Positions 8,686 through 18,873 of a stretch of DNA of 64,000 nucleotides are shown here, piece after piece. The notes beneath the pieces were generated by a model. That model did not search any database. It was not told the origin of the DNA and worked only from the letters and a program-made list of their open reading frames with translations. Numbering within the stretch: the first letter of the stretch is position 1; every line of letters starts with the position of its first letter. This stretch comes from Nocardioides sp. zg-1308 (lineage in GTDB: Bacteria; Actinomycetota; Actinomycetes; Propionibacteriales; Nocardioidaceae): contig NZ_JABJQY010000002.1 in the NCBI RefSeq assembly GCF_013155375.1, forward strand, positions 1,488,001 to 1,552,000, given 5' to 3'. Position numbers and translations under genes: made by a program.

Positions 8686-8783
8686 GCGCTCCGCGCGACT
8701 CGTCCGCCGAGCCCGACCGCCCGGCGAGCTCGTCGACCAGTTCGCCCGGCCGTCCGAGGTCGTGCCCACCTGTGTCCACACAT

Positions 8784-8803
8784 GCCCACCCCTTGCGGTG
8801 GGC
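8784..8803. terminator. Short hairpin downstream of bldG
   Basis: GCCCACC, a 6-nt loop, then GGTGGGC form a 7-bp perfect stem about 100 bp after the bldG stop. No run of T follows, as is common in high-GC actinobacteria. Assignment as the bldG terminator is inference. Confidence 0.4.
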
Positions 8804-8830
8804 CCCGGTGTGGCGTGGGTCACCCTGCCC

Positions 8831-8858
8831 CGTGATGCGGATCACGTCTGCGTAGACT
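8831..8858 (+). promoter_or_regulatory. Candidate hppA promoter with a CRP/FNR-like palindrome
   Basis: CGTGATGCGGATCACG (8831-8846) contains GTGA-N6-TCAC, the half-site arrangement of CRP/FNR-family sites. A -10-like TAGACT follows at 8853-8858, placing the palindrome at about -25 to -40. The hppA Shine-Dalgarno AGGAGG is at 8889-8894. The palindrome and the boxes are seen; the identity of the binding protein is inference. Confidence 0.45.
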
Positions 8859-8900
8859 CCGGCGCGTTCATGGATCAATTCCAGTCCTAGGAGGACGCGC

Positions 8901-11198
<2,298 letters not shown>

Positions 11199-11217
11199 CC
11201 TGAGCCGCAGGTCGTCG

Positions 11218-11255
11218 CGACGGCCCGTCACTCCTCCGGGGGTGGCGGGCCGTCG
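11218..11255. terminator. Hairpin between hppA and the convergent kinase gene
   Basis: CGACGGCCCG (11218-11227) pairs perfectly with CGGGCCGTCG (11246-11255). It lies 20 bp after the hppA stop and 41 bp from the end of the convergent gene, so it probably terminates in both directions. Confidence 0.65.
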
Positions 11256-11295
11256 TCGTCCCGGCGGGTCGTCCCGGCAGGTCGTACCGGCCCGG

Positions 11296-12189
11296 TCAGT
11301 GCTCGTCGAAGTGCGGACGGGTCAGCTCGTAGGTGAGGCCGCCGAGCGCCGTGTGGTCGTCGGCGCCACCGAGGTGCGGGCCCTGCATCCACCGGGCGAA
11401 GGACCAGACCTCGGACAGCCGCCACTCGAGGTCGAAGAGCCGCACCATCTCCGGGTCGTGGTCGACGTCGCGGCCCTCGTGGACCAGCGTGGCGAGGTCG
11501 CGCTCGCGCGGGGCCAGGAGGAGCGACTCCCAGTCCAGCAGCCACGTCCGGCCGCGGGCGAGCCACTGGTTGTGCACACCGGGCTCGCCGTGCGTGACGA
11601 CGTACGTCGTCACGTCGGCCAGCGCGACCAGGCGTGCGTGCTCGCGCGACCAGGCGCCCACCTGGGTCAGGTGGTCGACCACCAGCTCCCGGGCGGCCGG
11701 GCCGAGCGGCCCCTCCCACGGCTGCTGCAGCAGGGCCCGCAGCCGTCCCGGCAGGTCCGCGTCGACCTCGCTCGCCCAAGCGCGCGCCGTCCGGGGAGGC
11801 GGCGTCGCGTGCAGCTCGGCGAGCATCCCGGGCAGCTCGGCGACGGACGTCTCGGGACGCTCCCCGGGGAGCCACCGGGCGACGCTGGCCGTGCGGGCGC
11901 CCACCGGCAGTGTCACGTCGCCGTCGAGCGTCGGCAGCGACGGCCACACGAAGTCGAGGCCCAACGCGGCCGCGCTCGCGTAGGCCGCCTCCAGCGTCGC
12001 CCGCGTGTGGCGCGGGAGGTCGGGGTCGAGGGTGGCGAAGTAGGCGGGCTCACCCGCGGCGTCGACGCGCCAGTGGTGCGCGCCCCACCCGACGGGCAGG
12101 TGCTCCACGGCGTCGGCCTCCGGCGCCCAGTGGCGTCGTACGGCCTCGAGCACCTCGGCGTCCGTGAGGTCGTCCGGTGGCTCCAGCAC
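11296..12189 (-). CDS. Aminoglycoside-phosphotransferase-like (APH fold) kinase
   Basis: About 297 residues. The catalytic loop THGEPGVHNQW carries the H-G-E/D-x-x-x-x-N pattern of APH/choline-kinase-like enzymes and LLDWESLLL provides the magnesium-binding DxD-like motif (D-W-E). The N-lobe is visible as GWGAHHWRVDAAGEPAYFATLDPDL. The substrate is unknown: such proteins phosphorylate small hydroxylated compounds and resistance should not be assumed. I chose GTG 12189 (VLEPPDDLTDAEVLEAV) because upstream residues are Arg/His-rich and unlike the family; GTG 12264 is an alternative start that adds 25 residues. It is divergent from the methyltransferase gene. Confidence 0.75.
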   Translation of the reverse strand: MLEPPDDLTDAEVLEAVRRHWAPEADAVEHLPVGWGAHHWRVDAAGEPAYFATLDPDLPRHTRATLEAAYASAAALGLDFVWPSLPTLDGDVTLPVGARTASVARWLPGERPETSVAELPGMLAELHATPPPRTARAWASEVDADLPGRLRALLQQPWEGPLGPAARELVVDHLTQVGAWSREHARLVALADVTTYVVTHGEPGVHNQWLARGRTWLLDWESLLLAPRERDLATLVHEGRDVDHDPEMVRLFDLEWRLSEVWSFARWMQGPHLGGADDHTALGGLTYELTRPHFDEH

Positions 12190-12287
12190 CCGGTGATGGT
12201 GCCACGACGTGTGACGGAGCGGTCGCCGGAGCGACCACCTCGTCACACGCTGTGCCGGCGGCACCCGGGGCCTGCGAGGCTGGGTCC

Positions 12288-13784
12288 ATGCACTCGGACC
12301 TCGACTTCACCGGCCCGCTGCGCGACGCGCTCGTCTCTGCCGACTTCACCTACGACCGCGTCGCCGAGGCGCTCGGCGAGGAGGCGCACCGGGCGCTCGG
12401 CCGCAACGAGACCCTGCCCGCGCTGCGGCGTACGACGTCGGGCGGGCCGCTCGACACGCTCGTGCGGCTGTTCCTGCTGCAGACCCCGGTGCCCCACGAC
12501 GACGCCGAGCGGGCGCTGCCCGGACTGGTCGACCGGCTCTGCAACGCGGGGCTGCTCGAGCAGAGCGTCAGCGAGGTGGCCGCCCGCACGGACTGCCGCC
12601 CCTACGCCACCTCCGAGACGGGCGAGGACCGCGACCTCTGGGTCGTCTCCGACCTGACACCGGGCCTCGACGGCGCCCCGGTCGCGGTGGGCCCGGACCA
12701 CGTGCTCGGCATCTCGAGCGCCTCGACCAGCCTGGCGCAGCTCACCATGCGCGAGCCGGTCGGCTCCGCCCTCGACCTCGGCACCGGCTGCGGCGTGCAG
12801 GCGCTGCACCTCGCCGCGCACGCGGGCTCCGTGGTCGCGACCGACGTCAACGCCCGCGCCCTGTGGATGACCCGGCTCAACGCCGCGCTCAACGGCGTCG
12901 AGGTCGACGTGCGCGACGGGTCGTTCTTCGAGCCCGTGCGGGGCGAGCGGTTCGACCTGATCGCCACGAACCCGCCGTTCGTGATCTCCCCGGCCACGGG
13001 GCAGCGGCTGGTCTACCGCGACTCCGGCCTGCCGGGCGACCGGGTCGTGGAGGACATCGTCCGCACGGGCCCGGACCACCTCACCGACGGCGGCTGGCTG
13101 CAGGTGCTCGCGAACTGGTCGATCGTCGACGGCCGCCCGTGGGACGAGCGGCTCGGCTCGTGGCTGCGCGACGACTGCGACGCGCTGGTCGTCCAGCGCG
13201 AGACGCTCGACCCGTCGGCCTACGTCGAGCTGTGGCTCAAGGACTCCGGCCACCACGGGGGCCCGGACTACGCCCGGCGCTACGACACCTGGCTGTCGTG
13301 GCTGGAGGAGGCCGGCATCCGCGGGATCGGCTTCGGCTGGATCAACGTTCGCCTCGGCGACGGAGCGAGGTCCGGGGGAGGCCGGCACGAGCTGCTCGAG
13401 TGGCCCTACGACGTCGAGCAGCCGGTCGGCCCGGCGGTCCACGCCTGGGGCGAGGCCGCCTCCGCGCTCCGCGGCCTCACCGACGACGAGCTGCTCGCCT
13501 GTACGCTCCGCGCCCGCGAGGACGTGCAGCAGGAGACCGTCGGCCGGCCGGGCGCCGAGGACCCGGAGGCCATCGTGCTGCGCCAGCAGCGGGGGTTCCG
13601 CCGCGCGCGCACGGCCGACACCGTCGAGGCGGCGTTCCTCGGCGCCTGCGACGGCGACCTCACCGTCGGCCGGCTCCTGGGCGCCCTCGGCACCCTGCTG
13701 GAGCGCGACGAGGCCGACCTGCGCGCGGCATACCTCCCCGCGGTCCGGGAGCTGGTCGCGGAGGGCTTCCTGGGGGTGGGCTGA
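12288..13784 (+). CDS. PrmC-like class I methyltransferase with N-terminal DUF7059-type domain
   Basis: 498 residues. The N-terminal 150 residues form a helical, winged-helix-like region (AEALGEEAHRALGRNETLPALRR; LVDRLCNAGLLEQ). The SAM-binding core follows: LDLGTGCGVQALHLA (motif I), VVATDVNARALWMTRLNAALN, and the catalytic NPPF in DLIATNPPFVIS, the signature of N-methyltransferases acting on amide or amino groups in planar systems (HemK/PrmC, RsmC-like). A long C-terminal region of ~200 residues is additional. This arrangement is a known actinobacterial family near topA; the substrate (RNA base or protein glutamine) is not established. A -10-like GAGGCT lies 6 nt before the ATG, suggesting a leaderless message. 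Confidence 0.82.
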   Translation: MHSDLDFTGPLRDALVSADFTYDRVAEALGEEAHRALGRNETLPALRRTTSGGPLDTLVRLFLLQTPVPHDDAERALPGLVDRLCNAGLLEQSVSEVAARTDCRPYATSETGEDRDLWVVSDLTPGLDGAPVAVGPDHVLGISSASTSLAQLTMREPVGSALDLGTGCGVQALHLAAHAGSVVATDVNARALWMTRLNAALNGVEVDVRDGSFFEPVRGERFDLIATNPPFVISPATGQRLVYRDSGLPGDRVVEDIVRTGPDHLTDGGWLQVLANWSIVDGRPWDERLGSWLRDDCDALVVQRETLDPSAYVELWLKDSGHHGGPDYARRYDTWLSWLEEAGIRGIGFGWINVRLGDGARSGGGRHELLEWPYDVEQPVGPAVHAWGEAASALRGLTDDELLACTLRAREDVQQETVGRPGAEDPEAIVLRQQRGFRRARTADTVEAAFLGACDGDLTVGRLLGALGTLLERDEADLRAAYLPAVRELVAEGFLGVG

Positions 13785-13831
13785 CGCCTGGTTCGGGGGA
13801 TGCGGCGGGGGGCATCGGGTACTAGCGCCGC

Positions 13832-14959
13832 ATGACGACACCCAGGATGGCCTCCCTGTCAGCGCTGCGCCCGGCCGCGGACGTCTACGGCGACGTCGTC
13901 ACGGCCTACGTCGACGTCAGCCGCACCAACGAGAACGCGGCCCAGGAGATCGAGGTGCGCGCCGACAACCTGCGCCGTGAGCTGCTCGGCGCCGGAGCCG
14001 ACGAGGCGGCCGTGGAGGCCGTCGCCGCGCGCGTCGTCGAGCCGACGGGTCACGGCGGCGAGACCTTCCGCGTGGTCGCGGCGAGTGGCGGCGAGCTGGT
14101 GACCGACATGGTGCTCGCCAGCGCGGTGCCCGCCCAGCAGCACCAGGGCCCGATCGCCCACCTGCTGGAGCTGGCCCGCGCCCAGGCCGACGACGTCCGC
14201 TACGCACTCGTCCGGGTGGACCGCTCGGGCGCGGACATCACGGTGGCCGGCACCGTCAGCCCCGTGCAGCGGGAGATGACGAGCGAGGGCGACCACGACG
14301 AGCTGACCAAGGTGAAGGTCGGTGGCTGGTCCCAGCGTCGATACCAGATGCGGGTCGAGGACTCGATCGAGCGCAACGCCGAGACGGTGGCCAAGGACCT
14401 CGACCGCCTCGCCGGCAACGAGCGGATCGACCTCGTGATGATCACCGGCGACCCCACCAGCGTCGCCAGCGTCCGGGACCAGGTGGGCACGCGGGTCGCC
14501 GAGCGCCTCGAGGTCCTCGAGCACGGCAGCCGCGCCGAGGGCGCCTCCGACGACCTCCTCGACGAGGAGGTGGAGGCCGCGATCCAGCGCTACCGCAGCG
14601 GGCGCATCGACGGCGTGCTCGACCGCCTCGGCGGCGGAGCCAAGGCGGTCGGCGTCGCCGAGACCGTCGAGGCGCTGCGGCGCGGCGAGGTGGAGACGCT
14701 CGTGCTGCTCCAGGGTGCCCTCGAGGACCGCGAGGCCTACGTCGGCCCCGAGCCGCTCCTGCTCGGCCACACGCCGGACGAGCTGACCGCGTTCGGCGTC
14801 GAGGACCCGGCGGCCACCCGCCTGGACGAGGCGATGGTGCGCGCCGCCATCGGCCAGGACGCCGACCTCCTGCCTCTGTACGCTCCGGTCAGCCTGCTGC
14901 CCGACGGCGTCGGCGCCGTGCTGCGCTTCGACACCCGGCCGGACCAGTCCGCCTCGTGA
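13832..14959 (+). CDS. Vms1/baeRF family 2 release-factor-like protein (Rv2629 type)
   Basis: 375 residues. This resembles the bacterial archaeo-eukaryotic-release-factor family 2 (Rv2629 group), related to eRF1/Pelota and Vms1/ANKZF1. The key motif is KVGGWSQRRYQ at 162-172; GGWSQ (164-168) is positioned like the GGQ/GxxQ loop used in peptidyl-tRNA hydrolysis. The C-terminal half has the eRF1 domain 3-like pattern (LDEAMVRAAIGQDADLLPL). By family, it may act on ribosomes under stress, releasing stalled peptidyl-tRNA or protecting idle ribosomes as described for related Balon-type factors. That role is inferred, not shown. ATG 13832 is used; ATG 13847 is a possible alternative. DUF3140 follows after 51 bp and may be co-transcribed. 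Confidence 0.8.
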   Translation: MTTPRMASLSALRPAADVYGDVVTAYVDVSRTNENAAQEIEVRADNLRRELLGAGADEAAVEAVAARVVEPTGHGGETFRVVAASGGELVTDMVLASAVPAQQHQGPIAHLLELARAQADDVRYALVRVDRSGADITVAGTVSPVQREMTSEGDHDELTKVKVGGWSQRRYQMRVEDSIERNAETVAKDLDRLAGNERIDLVMITGDPTSVASVRDQVGTRVAERLEVLEHGSRAEGASDDLLDEEVEAAIQRYRSGRIDGVLDRLGGGAKAVGVAETVEALRRGEVETLVLLQGALEDREAYVGPEPLLLGHTPDELTAFGVEDPAATRLDEAMVRAAIGQDADLLPLYAPVSLLPDGVGAVLRFDTRPDQSAS

Positions 14960-15010
14960 GCCGCCGACGGCCCGCACCCGACCACCCCACGATCGACGAA
15001 GGAGCCACCC

Positions 15011-15361
15011 ATGGCTGAGAGCCACGTGAGCGACGACCTCTGGCAGGAGTTCCACACCGTGGTCAACATGACCTCCCGCGAGCTGTCCGACTGGCTGCGC
15101 GTCGAGGCGACCGGTGAGGGCGGTGAGCTGATCGAGCCGGACAGCGTGCTGCCCGAGCACGAGGTCGGCAACCAGGTGCTCGCCATCCTCGGCAAGCGCC
15201 GCACCGACCTGACCCCCGACGACGTCGACACCATGGAGCAGGTCGTCGCGCAGGTCCGCACGATCCGCGGCGACGAGCCCGAGCCCGAGGCGTACGACGA
15301 CGACCTGCGGCGGATGCTGATGTCGTTCGGACACGACCCGCTCAAGCCCGCGGGGGCCTGA
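15011..15361 (+). CDS. DUF3140 family protein
   Basis: 116 residues, acidic, no membrane segment. The sequence SDDLWQEFHTVVNMTSRELSDWL followed by GNQVLAILGKRRTDLTPDDVDTMEQVVAQVRTI is the DUF3140 pattern. Function is unknown; the family is usually a short cytoplasmic protein in actinobacteria and cyanobacteria. A good ribosome site (AAGGAG, 8 nt before ATG 15011) fixes the start. It lies 51 bp after the release-factor-like gene and 113 bp before topA. Confidence 0.85.
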   Translation: MAESHVSDDLWQEFHTVVNMTSRELSDWLRVEATGEGGELIEPDSVLPEHEVGNQVLAILGKRRTDLTPDDVDTMEQVVAQVRTIRGDEPEPEAYDDDLRRMLMSFGHDPLKPAGA

Positions 15362-15474
15362 CCCGACGCTCCCTCACCTGTGCCTGTGGACGCCGCGGGG
15401 TGGTGATCTCGGGATGTGGCGCTACCGTTGCGGCGCTGAGCAACACGAGGCAGCAACAGAGGGAGCAATCAGAA

Positions 15475-18180
15475 GTGGCAAAGCTCGTCATCGTCGAGTC
15501 CCCGGCCAAGGCCCGCACGATCGGCGGGTACCTCGGCTCGGACTACGTCGTCGAGTCCTCGATCGGTCACATCCGCGACCTGCCCAACAACGCCGCGGAC
15601 ACCCCGGCCAAGATCAAGGACAAGCCGTGGGGCCGCCTCGCGGTCGACGTCGACAACGGCTTCGAGCCCTACTACGTCGTGCCGCGCGACAAGAAGAGCC
15701 ACATCGCCAAGCTGAAGAAGCTGGTCAAGGACGCCGACGCCCTCTACCTCGCCACCGACGAGGACCGGGAGGGCGAGGCGATCGCCTGGCACCTCCTCGA
15801 CGAGCTCAAGCCGCCGAAGGGCCTGCCGGTCCACCGGATGGTCTTCCACGAGATCACCAAGCAGGCGATCCTCGCGGCGGTCGAGAACCCCCGCCAGATC
15901 AACGACGACCTCGTCGAGGCCCAGGAGGCGCGCCGGATCCTCGACCGCCTCTACGGCTACGAGGTCTCGCCGGTGCTGTGGAAGAAGGTCATGTCCGGCC
16001 TGTCCGCGGGCCGCGTGCAGTCGGTCGCCACCCGCCTGGTCGTCGACCGCGAGCGCGAGCGGATGAAGTTCCGCGTCGCCTCCTACTGGGACATCGACGC
16101 CACGTTCGACGCCGGCACCGGCCACGACCCGCGGATGTTCCCCGCCAAGCTCCACAGCGTCGACGACGTCCGCGTCGCCCGCGGTGCCGACTTCGACAAC
16201 ACCGGTGAGCTCAAGGGCAAGGCGGAGCGGGTCCACCTGTCGCGCGCCGACGCCGAGTCGCTGGCCACCGGCCTCGCCGACACGACGTACGCCGTCCGCT
16301 CGGTCGAGTCCAAGCCCTACCGCCGCTCGCCGTACGCCCCCTTCCGCACCACCACGCTGCAGCAGGAGGCCAGCCGCAAGCTCGGGATGAGCGCGAGCGT
16401 GACCATGTCGGTCGCGCAGCGCCTCTACGAGAACGGCTTCATCACCTACATGCGCACCGACTCCACGACGCTGTCGGACGCCGCGGTGGGCGCCGCCCGC
16501 GACCAGGTGCGCGAGCTCTACGGCGCGGAGTACCTCCCCGACTCGCCGCGGACCTACGCCTCCAAGGTCAAGAACGCCCAGGAGGCCCACGAGGCGATCC
16601 GCCCGGCCGGCGACACCTTCCGCACGCCGGCGCAGACCGGCCTGTCCGGCGAGCAGTTCCGCCTCTACGAGCTGATCTGGATGCGCACCGTCGCCTCGCA
16701 GATGAAGGACGCGGTCGGCAGCTCGGTGACGATTCGCATCGGCGGTGCCGCCGCCGACGGTCGCGACGTGGTGTTCAGCGCCAGCGGTCGCACCATCACC
16801 TTCCACGGCTTCCTCAAGGCCTACGTCGAGGACATCGACGACGCCTCCAAGCGTCGCGACGACGCCGAGACCCGGCTGCCCAACCTCACCGAGGGTGCCG
16901 CCGTCTCCGCGGCGACGCTGACGCCCGAGGGCCACGAGACCAAGCCGCCCGCCCGCTACACCGAGGCGACGCTGATCAAGGAGCTCGAGGACCGCGAGAT
17001 CGGCCGCCCGTCGACCTATGCCTCGATCATCGGCACCATCCTCAACCGCGGCTACGTCTACAAGAAGGGCACGGCGCTGGTGCCGGCGTGGCTGGCGTTC
17101 TCGGTCGTGCGGCTGCTGGAGGAGCACTTCCCGCGCCAGGTGTCCTACGAGTTCACCGCCGACATGGAGGACGTGCTCGACGAGATCGCCGGCGGCCGCG
17201 CCGACCGGGCCACCGAGCTCGGCGAGTTCTACTACGGCGGCGGCGACGTCGTCGGCCTCAAGACGCTGGTCACCGAGCTCGGCGACATCGACGCCAAGGA
17301 GATGGCGACCTTCCCCATCGGGGACGGGATCGACCTCCGCGTCGGCCGCTACGGTCCCTACGTCGAGGGCCCGGCGCCCGAGGACGGCGACGGCGCACCC
17401 GTCCGCGCCAACGTCCCCGACGACCTGCCGCCCGACGAGCTCACCGTGGTCAAGGCGAAGGAGCTGCTCGCCAACCCCGCCGGCGAGGAGCAGGTGATCG
17501 GCAACCACCCCGACACCGGTCTCCAGATCGTGGCCAAGAACGGTCGCTTCGGGCCCTACGTCACCGAGGTGCTGCCCGACGACGCGCCCAAGTCGGCCAA
17601 GCCGCGCACCGGCTCGCTCTTCACGTCCATGACCCTCGACACCGTCAGCGTCGAGGACGCGGTCAAGCTGCTCGACCTGCCCCGCGTGGTCGGCGTCGAC
17701 GACGACGGCACCGAGATCACCGCGCAGAACGGTCGCTACGGGCCCTACCTCAAGAAGGGCACCGACTCGCGCTCGCTCACCAGCGAGGACCAGATCTTCG
17801 ACATCACCCTCGACCAGGCCAAGGCGATCTATGCCCAGCCCAAGCAGCGCGGTCGCGGTGCGGCCACCCCGCCGCTCAAGGAGCTCGGCAACGACCCCGT
17901 CTCGGGCCAGCCGGTGATCGTGAAGGCCGGTCGCTTCGGCGAGTACGTCACCGACGGCGAGTACAACGCCACCCTCCGCAAGGACGACACCGTCGAGTCG
18001 ATCACCCTCGAGCGGGCGGCCGAGCTGCTCGCCGAGCGTCGCGAGCGCGGTCCGGCCAAGAAGGCGGCCAAGAAGGGCGCGAAGAAGGCCCCCGCCAAGA
18101 AGACGGCGGCCAAGAAGACCACCGCGAAGAAGACGGCGGCCAAGAAGACGACCAAGAAGGCTGCGGCCAAGAAGTCCTGA
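15475..18180 (+). CDS. topA: DNA topoisomerase I (type IA)
   Basis: 901 residues. It relaxes negative supercoils by single-strand passage. The TOPRIM domain begins LVIVESPAKARTIGGYLG, with the acidic triad in DEDREGEA; the catalytic tyrosine is in ENGFITYMRTDST. The C-terminal part has four repeated NGRFGPYV/GRYGPYLKKG modules, which replace the zinc fingers of E. coli TopA, and ends in a Lys/Ala tail rich in AKK repeats that is typical of actinobacteria and likely helps DNA binding and processivity. The GTG at 15475 is chosen because it gives the conserved MAKLVIVES start and follows GGGAGCA. The upstream 113 bp holds CCTGTGGAC, the reverse of the TCCACAG word seen in the tad promoters. Confidence 0.97.
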   Translation: MAKLVIVESPAKARTIGGYLGSDYVVESSIGHIRDLPNNAADTPAKIKDKPWGRLAVDVDNGFEPYYVVPRDKKSHIAKLKKLVKDADALYLATDEDREGEAIAWHLLDELKPPKGLPVHRMVFHEITKQAILAAVENPRQINDDLVEAQEARRILDRLYGYEVSPVLWKKVMSGLSAGRVQSVATRLVVDRERERMKFRVASYWDIDATFDAGTGHDPRMFPAKLHSVDDVRVARGADFDNTGELKGKAERVHLSRADAESLATGLADTTYAVRSVESKPYRRSPYAPFRTTTLQQEASRKLGMSASVTMSVAQRLYENGFITYMRTDSTTLSDAAVGAARDQVRELYGAEYLPDSPRTYASKVKNAQEAHEAIRPAGDTFRTPAQTGLSGEQFRLYELIWMRTVASQMKDAVGSSVTIRIGGAAADGRDVVFSASGRTITFHGFLKAYVEDIDDASKRRDDAETRLPNLTEGAAVSAATLTPEGHETKPPARYTEATLIKELEDREIGRPSTYASIIGTILNRGYVYKKGTALVPAWLAFSVVRLLEEHFPRQVSYEFTADMEDVLDEIAGGRADRATELGEFYYGGGDVVGLKTLVTELGDIDAKEMATFPIGDGIDLRVGRYGPYVEGPAPEDGDGAPVRANVPDDLPPDELTVVKAKELLANPAGEEQVIGNHPDTGLQIVAKNGRFGPYVTEVLPDDAPKSAKPRTGSLFTSMTLDTVSVEDAVKLLDLPRVVGVDDDGTEITAQNGRYGPYLKKGTDSRSLTSEDQIFDITLDQAKAIYAQPKQRGRGAATPPLKELGNDPVSGQPVIVKAGRFGEYVTDGEYNATLRKDDTVESITLERAAELLAERRERGPAKKAAKKGAKKAPAKKTAAKKTTAKKTAAKKTTKKAAAKKS

Positions 18181-18195
18181 CCGCCGCTCGAAGGG

Positions 18196-18588
18196 TCACC
18201 GCGGGAGTGCCACCGGCAGGCCGGCGGCCTTCCACGCCCGGAAGCCGCCGACGAGGTCGGTGGCGCGGTGCACCCCGAGCCGCTGCAGGGTGGCGGCCGC
18301 CAGGCTCGAGGAGTAGCCCTCGTTGCAGACGACCACGACGTGCAGGTCGTACGACGCAAGCGGCAGGCGCGCCTCGCACGCCGGGTCGAGCCGCCACTCG
18401 AGCACCGTGCGCTCGACGATGAGGGCTCCGGGCAGCTCGCCCTCGGCCAGCCGGTTGGCCTCGGGACGGACGTCGACCAGCACGGCGCCGGCCTGCTGCG
18501 CGGCGAGCGCCTCGGCGGGGGAGAGGCGGACGAGGTCCGCACGTGCCTCTGCCAGCAGGTCGTCGATGGTGTGGGACGCCGTCGCCAT
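18196..18588 (-). CDS. Rhodanese-like sulfurtransferase
   Basis: 130 residues, a single rhodanese domain. VLVDVRPEANRLAEGELPGAL is the CH2A-like start of the fold and VVVCNEGYSSSLAAATL holds the active-site loop with catalytic Cys (CNEGYS). GGFRAWKAAGLPV is the conserved C-terminal block. It probably transfers sulfane sulfur to a thiol acceptor; the partner is unknown. ATG 18588 is preferred over an Arg-rich extension to 18738. It is tail-to-tail with topA, 15 bp away. Confidence 0.88.
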   Translation of the reverse strand: MATASHTIDDLLAEARADLVRLSPAEALAAQQAGAVLVDVRPEANRLAEGELPGALIVERTVLEWRLDPACEARLPLASYDLHVVVVCNEGYSSSLAAATLQRLGVHRATDLVGGFRAWKAAGLPVALPR

Positions 18589-18651
18589 GGCTCCATCCGA
18601 CCAGCGGCGGCCGGGTGGTCGCCACGCCTGAACGGGGGTGCCGGCTAAGCG

Positions 18652-18731
18652 GACGAACGGACCCAACGGTCGCGATCGCGGGCCCGCCGGGCGTACGGTC
18701 GCGGGGCGTCGGGGCGTACGGTCCGTTCGTC
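18652..18731. repeat. Inverted repeat around two GGCGTACGGTC copies
   Basis: GACGAACGGACC (18652-18663) is matched in reverse complement by GGTCCGTTCGTC (18720-18731). The 56 bp between contain GGGCGTACGGTC twice in direct orientation, the second copy overlapping the right arm. It occupies the 285-bp gap between the rhodanese and the secreted propeller gene. It could be a regulatory site or an alternative hairpin; no gene is visible in this gap. Confidence 0.5.
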
Positions 18732-18873
18732 GTGCCAACCGGTGCGGCCGCAGGGCACCGAGAGTTCATCCCATCGTCACTGTTCCCGCGGCCCGGCTTC
18801 TCGCTACCGTGACCGCCACGGTGTGACCGCGTGGTCATGGGGGGCACGCGCGCCGCGGACGAAAGCGACCTCG

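Noticed and set aside
8686..8900. Anti-sigma factor gene downstream of bldG
   Set aside because: The 215-bp gap is too short for an HATPase_c domain and contains a hairpin, a palindrome and the hppA promoter.
11296..12189. Aminoglycoside resistance enzyme
   Set aside because: It has only the generic APH kinase motifs; no resistance-subclass features are recognisable.
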